DNA of 64,000 nt from Sitta carolinensis (taxonomy: Eukaryota > Chordata > Aves > Passeriformes > Sittidae), in NCBI GenBank assembly GCA_032173965.1, contig CM063283.1, positions 83,764,743 through 83,828,742 on the forward strand. The letters are read 5' to 3'. Made by a program: the position numbers and the translations under genes. Below are positions 13,632 through 26,400 of this stretch, piece after piece. Under the pieces are notes generated by a model. That model did no database searches and had not been told where the DNA came from. It saw nothing but the letters and a program-made list of their open reading frames with translations. The number at the start of each line of letters is the position of its first letter. The stretch's first letter is position 1.

Positions 13632-16600
13632 CTGTGGAGAAAAAAAAATAATATTATTTTGCAGACAACATAAAAAGTAATTTTAAATATTTTTCCCCAA
13701 TAACCATAAGGTCTTTTTTTCTGTTACAATTACTGAGAAATATGGATAATGTATTTTTTAAGAAAACATGATTCTACTCCTCCTATCCAACAAAAAAAAT
13801 TGTCCTAAATTAAAACCTGCACCACTTCATCATCACGATTCCAATTTGTCTCAGCAGCAATTTGTTAAAGAAACTTTCAGTGTTAGGCTCAGTAGCTCAA
13901 AGTCAAGCTCAAACCTAACATGTCTGACATGAAAGTAGAAATAATGCAGCGTATTACTTTTTCCCTTTGCCTCAACATTCAGGTCCTTTAGCCTGTTCAT
14001 TCCACATCAAAACAATCTTTCTAGATTTCTGAATCTCATCGGCCCTGAAATCATCCAAACTTAGAGTAAAATCTCTATGAAATCTGATTAGCTAAACCTA
14101 AGCAACTCTCTTTTCAATTTAAACTCATTCCCTTCAGCCCACATTGCCTTTGCACTCTTTTCATTCTAAGGCTTTTGAATTTGATTAGGTTTAATCAATA
14201 TAAATTTCTCATAAGATCTTCCATGTTTTCAGATTTTCAGGACTTAATAAGCAAAGTCAAACTCTGTATTCCTTTCTTTTCCTGAGGCCACTAGGATTTC
14301 TCTTTCTTTCAGCATCTATGGTGCAAGTGTAGCTTCTGGACATTACTGAGCAACATAACCTAACTCTAAAATAATGCCACTCTTACACCGAAAGACACAA
14401 TATTTTTTTTACTTATACTGCCATTCTTTCAACACATAATGTATACCATGGGGTATTCATTAAGCTCTAAATTGAGATCTAAATTAATAGTTTACTTTCT
14501 CCATAGTTAGCAGACTCAAAACTAAGTATAAAGAATAAATGCTGTTTCAACCTGCATAGTGAGAATTTATGCAAAGTTGCCCCTAGTAAGCCAACAGCTT
14601 CTGTTGGACAACTTTCTTTCCCATAGAAGCACCTTCTCTTCTACATGGTTTTCAAAAATCTCCCGAGAATATTCAAACCACTGAAGTCTGGCAACTATGT
14701 TGGACTTGAACTTTTTTCACTAACCCCCCACAAGCCTCCTAGAATGAGGAAATGCAGGTACATCATCATTCAAAATTCAGAAAGCTTTCCTGTGGGAAGC
14801 TACTGAGCAGAGAAGTGAGGAACAGTTAAATACTAAGGTTCTGTTGCAAGCTTATCTCTGGTAACTCTCAGTCAATTGGTCTAAAGCCATCTTGCACAAA
14901 GCTGAAGCTAGACGGGAATATTCACATAAAACAATGAGTATTTTTTGCCTGCACCCCTCAAATTTCAGACTATCAGAGAGGTAGAGAGAAGTAGTTTTAA
15001 AGTACTTGAAAATTTAGATAGTTATGAAAAAAAGAATTTGAATGCCGGCTTGTACTATAAGACTTTGGTATGTACATATCATTAGGAAGGCTATTCCCCT
15101 GTTGCAAAAAACAGACATTAAACTGGGTACAAAGAGTAGTTAAAGATGACAACTATTCTCTCTAATTCATTAAGCAACACATACTTCTTGATTACGTATG
15201 GTCAGAACATCCAGGATTATTTAAGGTCATGGCTCCAAACTGTCTGAAGTACTGGCTGATAAACTCAGATCTCCCCTTCAGCAAAAGAAAATGTGAATTC
15301 AGCTGAACAAGCTCAGCTGATTAAAGCAATTCTAATTGTACCCAGCTAATAACTAAATAGGAGTCTAGCAGCTTTTGGTAATGAGTTGCCTCAAAATGCA
15401 GTAATAAATGTCATTACACAGGAATTGGTAATAGCAAGAAACTATAGCTAGCTCTTCCACCAGAACAACATTCATGGAATAAAGAGCTCTAAGCTTTATT
15501 GGGTTTATGCATGTATCTAGCTGGGAGCTCAAGGCTAAGGAGTTCTGGTGAACATTAATGGCACTAGACTTAGGGATGCAAATCGGCATGCAACTGAATC
15601 TTGGCAGGATCAGGAACAAAATTCAGGACCAGAACACAGTGCTTCAAATTTGTTTTTGTTTAATCATTGCGGTGAAGTATATAAATAGAATATGAGTTGA
15701 TAATTTCCCCTGAATATGCTGGACCAAATTCTCTTACGGTGCAAAGAACAAAATTAAGCACTGCTTATTCTCTTACAGTGCAAAGAACAAAATTAAGCAC
15801 TGCTTGTTAATGCTAAAAAGAATTTGATCTTACTCACAGTAAAGGTCTAACCTTGAACCAGAATACTAAACAACAGTCACTTCTTCTATTAGACGTTTCC
15901 AGTGAAATTCAAATTGAAAATAAATAATTAAAAAATACAGGTAAGCTATTATACTTGTTCAAATTTTAAAAAAAGAGAAAAAAAGGAAAGTTTCTTTCAA
16001 TTATTTTATTTTCCTATGCAGAGGTAAAAAATAAATTTTTAATTTGATTGTATGATAAATGTATGTTCAGGTTTTAAAAGAAAAGACAGAAGATCATAGT
16101 TCTTGTTGCATGTGGTCTTTCATGGATATTAACATATACAAACAAACAAAGGATTATCAGGTATAAATTTTAGATTCGTTAAGTTTTTAATTCAAAGTAA
16201 CAACTAAAATGAATCAAGATTTTAAGATTATTTCCTCAAAAACACATGAGAAAGGAAATAACTGAGTCTTAAAGTTATCATGTCCTTTTAGAAAGAACTC
16301 ACCCTACAATGCTCTTGTTTCACAGGAAGATGAAATAGCTACAATATCAGGGAGGCTGAACCAGATGATCCACTGTGTTCCCTTCCAACCATTCTGTAAT
16401 TCTGTGACTCTGCAATTTCAGTGACTGCTCAATTTTTCTGCATACTGCATGCATTTGTGAACACTCAGTTCATGAAGGAATTCAAGCCACACATGGAGTT
16501 GTGGAGCTGAGATGGAGCTTTTTCTCTTGCACTAGAAGAGTCCTCACAGTGTTGTTGACAGAACAATGAAAGTGTTTTAATACCTCACCAAAAGTTGACA

Positions 16601-19600
16601 ATGAGATTAAATATGGATACTCAGCTTCAGTACTGTTTTGTTATTGGCATAAACCCAAGACAGTTCTAAAGAACTGTCAGAAACTTAGAAAAATTACTGG
16701 CAGAAACGTGTATACAACACGCAAGACGGCACTTAAAAGCTGTCAACAAATGTACCAGACTTCTCAAAATTCTTCAAAATACTATTTAATATATGGCAGT
16801 AACTTTCTCTAAAAGACAATGTAAGCACATCTGAGTAATTGCAGCATTACACTGCTACTCAGTGCTACCTAAGGTAACCTAGCTGCTTATCACAGTCATT
16901 TAATCTTCAAACATGCTGGTTTTAATTGAGGGTATTCATAAAGCAAATCAAAATGCTTTTAACAAAACTAAGGTCATCTGATCCAAACGCTCTCACTTTG
17001 AGACAGACAGTGTTTATATTCCAGCTTTGTAACTATCACACTGCAAAGACACTACCAACAAGTAGTGCCTACAAACTTTAAAAAAACTCTGACAGTTAAA
17101 AAAACACTAAGGACAACTATAGGATTCACTTAGTCCTGCACTGGGGATTTACACTGGTGAAAAAAAAAACAGTACCTGAGCTTGAATCTCATTAAAGTCC
17201 ATGAAGACATTACTGTTGGATATATGTGAGTTGATAATGTGTATAAAAAACTCAGCAGATAAATCAGGAGAATTTTAAAAGACTCTTGAGTAAATCAAAT
17301 AAGGGAATTATATACAATTTCATATCATGTAGGGGGAAAAAATCTTCAAAAATTTCCTGTCATTTTATTATGCTTATTTACTACTCTGAATTATCCTGTC
17401 CTTTCAAAATATCTCTTAATTTTTGATAGATCTCCACTATTCAGAACTGATGTCTATTTCATGAATGAAACCACTTTTCTTCCTTCAGAAAGCTTCCTCC
17501 ACATTTGAATTCTGTCCAAATAGCACTAATGTTCCTGCATAAATCATAAATATTTAGAAATATTTTTAAAATTTTAATGTTGAGATTTTTTTAATAAGCT
17601 CAATTAAACAGAGCATGTCTTACTGAGTTCTCATAAATTTTAAAATATTTTTTTTTTTATTGAGAGTCAACCTTTCTTACATTGTTCAACCAGCTCCCAG
17701 GTTTATTCTGGTTTTACCCAACACAGCAGCGGTAAAAAATGTTAGAGATCAATACCTATACATTTAAAGAAGCAAACCAACTAGAACTAGATTTTTAGAA
17801 GGCACTCAACTACATAAAAATCACAGTATGATCTCTGTTCAAGAACTACAGGGCCACTTGAATTCTGCCCAGATTTCACAAGACTTCTGAACACAAATGA
17901 CTTAACAAGATTAGCTCTGCAGTAATGAGATTTTTTTTTTATATTGCTCTATAATGGTATTTTACATTCTCTCATTACCACATAAATTGCTATTTTTAAA
18001 CTGGGACAAAGCTGTAATAAATCATTACACAGTTATCGGTAACTGTAATAGTAGTGATTATAGTGTTAATTTTTACTTTGCATTAGTGATAACGACTATT
18101 CCACTTTTCCTACATGACCTTATAGGCAACATCTATTTACCTAGCTATTGCTATAAAACAAACTGCTGTAGTAACAAGTCACTTCTTAAGACTCAACACA
18201 GGCAGCTAACACATCTCCATTTTACAACAAATTACCACATTTGAGGAAAATCCTGGTAACAGGAAGTGTTCAGCCAGCATCCCTGGAGGTATTTAAAAGA
18301 TGAGTGGATGTGGCACCTAAGGACATGGTTTTGTCTAGGATTTGGCAGGGCTAGGTTAAGGGTTGGATTCAAATATATTAAGAATGTTTTCCAACCTAAA
18401 TTATTCAATGATCCTCTTCTACCATGCTACAAATTTATCAGTGAGGAAAATTAAAACCCCCCATTCCCATGCATGGAAGAGAATGGGATTGAAAACAGGT
18501 ACATGTGAAAGATCTCCACTTGCTATAGACAGAGAAACACTGACAGAAATGACACCCATGTGTTTTAGGTTCAAGCTACCAAAACAGAACTGCAAATGAA
18601 AATCAAAAGAAGAAAGAAAATGTGGATTAAAGCAATATCAGGATGAGAACACAGTCCACTGAAAACAATATTTTTTTTTACATGCTAGGTTTGGTTGTCA
18701 TTTTGTCCAGGAGTGTGAATGACAGTGTGCACATAAACAGACTCCCTCAATTAACTACAAATCACTTTCATTCTTCATTTCCCACCATAACTATCAATCA
18801 ACCTTCAGAACTTTCATCCTTCATTTACCATTCCCTAACGCACAAGCTGTAATTTTTCAAATATTATGTTGTGGAATTAAAACTGTAGATCTTAATGGTT
18901 AGGTTTGTTTTTCAATCAATCCCTACAGTTTTAATTTTTGTTTTACTTATATTCATCAGACAGGAGAATTCCTGCATGATATCATAAGACTGAACAATAA
19001 CAGGATTTGTTCCTGCAAAGTCTAGCAAGCTAGCAACAAGAGTCTGGATAAGCAATAACAGCCATAAGAAAACTATACAGATGTAAAAATGAGCAACAAT
19101 ATTTAAAATAATATATGCAGAACACAGTACGTCCCTGTTTAGAGGTGACAGAACAATTAGTTTGTGCCATGATCTCAAAATGGCAACTAACACTGAACAT
19201 CTTTGCAGTTTGTTAACAAACCTCTTTAATGCCAGTATAGTCTGGGTGATCAGAGAGGGAAGGGGAAAGAAGAAAAGGATTTTCTTGTGTAATTAGTATC
19301 TCAGACTTTCTCTGACTCTTACCTAATTTTGAACTCATGGCATCCAGAAAGTTTGTATGCTACACTCCCATTATCCTCTCAGATTAAAAATTATCATAGT
19401 GAAGCTACAGAAAAGAAGAGAGAATAAGAACTAGCAGCTTCTACATACAATTTTTTGTGTGACAGTTAAGACTGAGAGTTAGGCAAACATTAACTGTCAA
19501 CCAAACTTTCCTACCTACAATGCTATTCAAGAAAAATTTTCTGTGTATGCATCAAGCCATTTCAGCAAATAGTCACTGTCAGGAAATAAAACACTAAATA

Positions 19601-22600
19601 AAAGTTATCTATGTAGATTAATTATTTGCATTCACAAAGAGTAGGCCATATTTCAAGGGAGCTTGCTGTTTAGTAACTGGGTAAAAGGCCTCTTTCTCCA
19701 ACAGAAAAGCAGTACTTATTTCAACCCAACAGACTACACGAAAGACCTAAGTACTGCAAAGACACAAGTGGCTTCTTAGAAATGAGAGAAAGGAGCATTC
19801 TATATAGGCAAAGAACTGCATCGCTTGGGGTAAATTATTGGCAGTAAGTTATGGGGTAAATTCAGAAAAACAGTGTTTGAATACTGAAACATTTATATAT
19901 ATTGAAGTACAGTAAGATTCAAATTAAAGTGTTGCTTTCCAGCATTTGATTTAAATCAGGTGATCTAAACAAAAAATTAAAAAATAAAGGAAAAAAAAAA
20001 GAAAAATAACTAAAACTCTTAAATAATTGGAAAAATGAAATTGGGTTGCTTTGGAGAGTTTTAAGCAGTTGCAGGGCTTCAGGCTCAATGCATTGGACTA
20101 AAACTTCTCTACTTATACTTTCAGTATGGCACATTAAAATTTTACCTGAGAAAAGGATGAATAAAAAGTAGGATGTTTCCCCAGAGGGTTGAAAAGCTGT
20201 GAACCAAAGCAGGTCAGAAAGCCAAAGTAGAAATTCTCCTGTACTCAGTCCATGATTAGAAAAGTGATTAGAAAAGGAGAATTCAGGCATGAAGAAAGCT
20301 CACTGTCAAGATCCTGTCCTAATCAGAGTTGCTCCCCTGCAGGATTTTGAAAGAGCCTATGTTTAATGCACTGGACCAGCAGCAAACCAAGATTGTGCAC
20401 ACAACCTATTTGTTTATGTAATCTTTCAAAACTCAAGCATGTATGACAAAAATCTGAAACGGGCATTTTGGAGTGTTCATAGAGTAGTTTACCCCTAATT
20501 TGCTAACCTTGCTATTAATATTCTAGAAATGTTCATGGCCAACACTGCAAAAGAGAGCATCATCTCCTGAAAATGGTAGAGAATCAGAACTCCTGCAGAA
20601 TCAGAAAAAAATCTCTTCTATCATCCCACCTAGAATAGAGATCATTTTCACTGAAGATCAACCCTTTCCTCAGGAATATTTGTCTTGAAGATTTCTAGTT
20701 AGCTGGCTAAATCAGGAAAAAAGTCTCTGAAAGGAAGGCAATCCACTTCTATCCCACCAAAAAAGAAGAAAAAGGGAAGTATGACTGAGAACAATGAAAG
20801 CATTTCTGGCTTTTTTAGTCATCATTTTTTTCATTGAGCTCTCACTATATTCAGCCCTATTTCCTACTAGGTCTTAACCACAGCACTCTGTGTCCTCAAC
20901 AACAGGTTATTCAAGTTCATTCTTCCATATAAATCTAAATTAGTCTAAATTAGTCTATAATCTTCTGCAACGCCTAGTACTAGAGAAACTGGATCCAGGA
21001 TCATGGCTTTCTCCTCCTGAGCGCTGCCATAACACAAACAGAATTTACCCCATCTCTCTTTCCCACATGCTCTACCTTTACACACACATGGACTTTCCAG
21101 GTACAACTGTCTATGATCAATCCTGAAGCACTGAATATCTCTGTCACCACTTCATGTTATAAGATGCCTGACACTGTCTTGTAGGCCAGCACAAAAAAAG
21201 ACAGCAGAAAGTAGCAATTTGACCTTGCATGACACTTCACAGCTTTCTCTGTACTGTGATCTGGAAAATGTTTTGATCTGTCAGGCAATATGTATCCCTC
21301 TGTCACCACATATGGGGAAACCTAGCTGGAGCTAATTTAAAGAGCATCAGGTGTGGCAATCAGCAGCTAGCAAAAATAACTTGACAGCCCCTGTGGTAAC
21401 TGCCTGTGGTGCACTTCAGGGTTCATTTCTGTGCAACATGGTAGGAAAGCGGTCAGACAGGAGAAAGGTTGTGATACTACTTCAGAACACAAGATTTCCA
21501 ATAGGATTGTGCTTGGAAAAGGACATATCCTTTAAAAAGTAAGAGTTGTTTCCTCTCAGCCAAGAGATTTGCTCCTTGCACACACTGAAAAACTGGCTAA
21601 ATTAGTTACAGAAAAAACTTTTAACTGCTTTAAAAGAGAACTGCTGTTAATGCTTCCAAGCAACCAAGTAAAGCACATCAGACAGAACTTAGTCTTGTGC
21701 GCTTGCTGATTCAAATGAGCCCAGCTAGGCTTGTACAAACATACTCAGGACAGTGAGAGCTGCACAGCAGTATCTGACACTGCTTTCATCTTCAGAAATA
21801 TGGCTAATGGTTATAAAGATACTGGAGGAGGAAAGAAAACCAGCATGACTCTCAAGACAGCTAGAACTGGTGGAGTCAGGATATTACATATTCCAAAGTT
21901 AATGTATTTGGGCTTATAAATACATAATAAATACAGATGGCCGCCAGAGGCTGCAACGATCAAAGAATTTTAGAGGATCCAAGAGGAAACCACGAGTTAC
22001 TGCAAAGTAATGGAAAAATGAAAGAAGTGTTGGAAGGAAGTGTGGAAGGAAGGAAGTATGGAAGGACGTGTGGAAGTGTGGAAGCAAGTGTGAAAGGAAG
22101 TGTGGAAGGAAGTGTGGAAGGAAGGAAGGAAGGAAGTGTCGGAAGGAAGTGTCGGAAGGAAGTGTGGAAGGAAGGAAGGAAGGAAGTGTGGAAGGAAGGA
22201 AGTGTGGAAGGAAGGAAGGAAGTGTGGAAGGAAGTGTGGAAGTGTGGAAGGAAGTGTGGAAGTGTGGAAAGAAGGAAGTGTGGAAGTGTGGAAGGGAGGG
22301 AGGGAGGGAATTAGTGTTTGTTGAAAATGCCTCTGATCACAGACTAGTGAAACATATGCAATTCAGAGGCTTCTTTAATGTAATGATACATCTGAGAAGC
22401 AGAGGATGCAAACACGAAATACAAATCACCTTACTACTCTGCCATTCAAAGGCTAATCTAGGGTGAGACTTTTTCCCTCCCACTATTAATGGCACATTTC
22501 AGAAGCCTCTCACATACTAAGCTTTTAGTGGATAAGGTAATATTCACAATGAAAAATAAATATAGCATATTAGTTTCCACACATAAGCTCACTCAGGGAC

Positions 22601-23427
22601 AGGCAAACTTTCCACTTTGTTACAAATTTTCTGTTTAAGACAAATTATATTCCATACGAAGTTAAGCTTGAAACCATGTAGGATTCTGAAGGTACCTTTC
22701 TTTTCCAGAACTTTGTTGTGGTCTAAGCTGTCCACTAAACAAGGTGAAAGGGAAGATTTCATTAAAGTAAACTGACTTTGAAGGAAACTGTGTTTTTCTT
22801 CATTGATGGGTTTTCTTTTGTCTGTTTTTGTTAGTTTATGTGGTGGGGTTTTCGTTGTAATTTAAATTTTAGACCTGACAATCAAATAAAAAAAAGAGCA
22901 ATGACAAAAATCTGGTTTATCACTAGAATCTAAATGAAAAGATTTTTTTTTTTTGCTGTAATTATCATCATTCTGTTCTGTACCCTGTTGATTTGCCTAA
23001 TATTTCTCTTTCCATTAATAAAGAGGAAGTAAAATTTCATGGACAGAACCTGATCTTACTAAATTTCAGGATTTAAATCAATGTGACATGGGAGGAAAAA
23101 AGCTCACTTGCAGGGTAGAAAGTCTTACTGCATGTAGAAAATTATGCATATCCATTGAACAGGTCTTCACTTCAAAGCACTTTGAAACAAAACACAGAAT
23201 ATCTGCTTATGGAAGAGATGTTAAGACCTTCATAGTTCTGAATTGGTTTAGTTTTTTTCTAGGATTGGTGCCTTTCATATCATGCAAGAGACCTGAGTAT
23301 CTCAGATCTATAATTGTAGCTTGTTAAAAAAACAGGTGAAAAGATGCTTTACATCATAAAACACTTTTCTTTTTGATCTAATCAGTACATTGCTATTAGC
23401 TGTTCAGTATGAAGTGCTTTCTTTTTT

Positions 23428-23459
<32 letters not shown>

Positions 23460-26400
23460 TTTTTTTTTGTAATTCAAAAAGGCATGTATTTCTTGTGGTA
23501 TAATGGAAACTTTCCACATGCCACCAATAAAACAAGAACCCTCAAAAGCCACGATATTCATGGAGACAAGAACTCTGCCAAGTGTGCGGCCACAGGGGAT
23601 GCAGTCAGGCATTCCCCTGCTGGTAGAACACTGCTTTGTTTCCAAAGATCAAAGGCCCCTTTTAGCAAGACAGGTCCCGTTAAGGTATCACTTTGCTAAT
23701 AGCCTTCACAGGTTAACTCTTTTGCCTAATACTTAGGTTGTTCAATCCACCCTTTAAAAATCCTAGCTTGGAACCTTGCAGGTGATGCCTGAAGTGCTGA
23801 TTGTAGATTGTGACTATGATCTGAGAAACAGTCACCTAGGTGGAACTAAGGCCAAGTATAGGCCAAGATGAGGGGGAAAAAAACAAGTCCAAACAGTGAC
23901 CTACACACTCTTTACAGCAGTTTAGATGTGCTTGGGTGACAGAGGAGGGAAGAGAATAGCTAAGTGTTCATAGTTCACTCACTGATGGCTGTACTGCTGG
24001 CCTGGAGGAGATGTGATTGCTGACAACATCAATGCCCATAGTACTGCAGAAGGGCACTCAGAATATGCCTGTACCAGGTAGGACTTTAGTACATACCTGA
24101 GGTAGCCAAAAATATCAGATTCCCTGAGAAGGGTGAAAAAACACAGAGAAGCCACTGCCTGTGCCAGCATGCACTTTGATACGTTTTATTCGCCACAGTC
24201 TTCTTCTCTCCATGGTTTTTGGTTGCAGAAGTGTCTTCCCAAATGATCTGAAGCTGGCAATCCTGACTTTAGAAAATGCAAATTATTACCTAGGAATTTC
24301 TGTCTGCATCCAGAACAAAGATCATTTCCTCAGCTACACACTGTTAGAAACAGTGGATTTGCAATAAAGGATTGAAAAGCTGAGTGAAAAGCAGTATAAC
24401 ATGAAATGGTGAGTGTTCCTGTCCTGTGGGTCAATTTACTTCCCAGCAGTTAGTTACTACCATGCTAATGTAAAGGCCTATTGAGCAGGTGATTGTGTAT
24501 TAGTCCTGGATCCAACCCTCAGTATTGGCTGAACTTCTGCTTGATTCTGAGAATTAGTTCTTGCTTCTCCATGCTTCCTCTAATTTCCAAAACACGCATT
24601 TTTTTATTGTATGGTCTGTGTTACCTGGTACACTACCTTTTTTTTACCTTGTGCGCTAGCTGGTATTTATTATGCTTTAAAGTATTTGTATCAACACTGA
24701 GACCTTCAGGACAGTGAAACAATTCTGTTGCCAGGACTTGTCAACCACTCTGTTTGGAGGACAACCAGCTCCCATACAGAAAGGAAGATGTGCTTGTGTG
24801 TGAGGCACCAGCCAGCAATTCAGAGAAGGTATCTGTAATGTCTGATTCTCTAGCATTCCCCTTGTGTTCTCCTTGCCAAATGCAACAGCTCTGCAACTTC
24901 AAAAGGGTAATGTTATTTATCTGCATCAAAGGTAGGAGAGGTGCAAAGAGAGACCGGGGAGGAAGCAGAGATGAACTAACTTCTGTAGCATTTGAACAAC
25001 ACTCAGCTCAGGTTCTGAAACAGCCAGATTGCTATCAAAGACAAAAAATGGCCTAGGACCAAGATGCTTGATAGAAATAGATGTAGTTCAGAACTGTAAA
25101 ATATGTTTGAAATATGAGCTGTGTAATTTGACTGCTTTCTCTAAAATAGGATTTACGAAATATTGTGAAGAGACAAAAGAAATTATTTTGGTAACAATGA
25201 CTTCCCAGTGCTGTAAGATATGTCTGACCTCTACTGATTTTATGGCAGCTGACATGGGGACTTTGAGTGACTACTTTGCCCCACATAAGCATAATGTAAT
25301 TCATACTGCCTTAAGTCAGTGATCTGAGGACACAGTGTACAAAATAAATCAAAAAATTTGTCTGAGACTGTCTTCCAGATGTTGATATGGGTGGGAAAGC
25401 GCACTAAAGCACCTCTCCATCAGATATTAAAGATATACAAATCCAGTATGACAAACTAAGTAGAGAGAGATAAATGTCACTTTGTGATAGAACCAAGATC
25501 AAATATGATCTTTGTAAATAAAGGAAAATCAAAGTGATAGCTAAAAAAATAAACCAAACAGACCCTTACTTTCATACCACAGGATAGTCTTTTTTTCTGA
25601 AACTGTTGCATTATTATGTAGCTATAAGACACTAATAATTGTAATGATGAATTCATACAGATGGCTCTTACTTCCCTCTAAACTGATCCAAAGGTATCAC
25701 CTAGAAAGTGTATCAATAATGTCACTTATAATCACTGGGAGGAATTCTCCCTCTAATGCCTGCAAATATTTAGGAAAAGAAAATTATATTAGGTGATTAT
25801 TTTGAGCATTCCTCATTCTCAGTTTGTTCTGAAGCACATCAATACATGTGCCATTAGGAAACAATAATCTCACTTATAATCAGTGGAAGGAATTCTCCCT
25901 CTAATCCTTGCAAATATTTAGGAGAAGCAAACTATATTAGGTAATTTGTTTTGAGTACTCCCCATTCTCGGTTCATTCTGAAGCACATGCAAGGTACAGT
26001 AAATATAAAAGACAAATTCTCTCCAATTTCTTTCATACAACCTTGCTGTGAACAAACTGAGCAGAAATTGTCCTACAGCCATTATGCTCTAGGAATGCAA
26101 ACCAGGAAAATATTGTGTAACTACTAAAAAAAAAAAAAAATAACAAAACAAAGAAAATCCACAAACAAACATAACCACAAAAAAACCCCAAAACACCCAC
26201 AACTGGTTTGAAACCTCATCACACAAATTAAAACACTAAAATAACCAAAGATATTTATATGCAGGCACCTACTGGCTCTTATTTAAATTTTATATGTAGT
26301 AGCGCTGACCACAAGACACTGATTCTGTATGATTTCTCTTGAAGATGTCTGCTGGTTTGTGGAAGATCATCTCTGGAGTTGCCCTATACACAGGCAAATC

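Noticed and set aside
21937..22466. Three parallel + frames rich in Gly, Lys, Glu, Val, Arg
   Set aside because: Direct translations of the GGAAG satellite.
23382..23699. Poly-F and poly-K open frames, and the idea of a minus-strand retrocopy with a poly(A) tail
   Set aside because: The frames come from the T tract. No poly(A) signal, gene similarity or target repeat is visible beside the tract.
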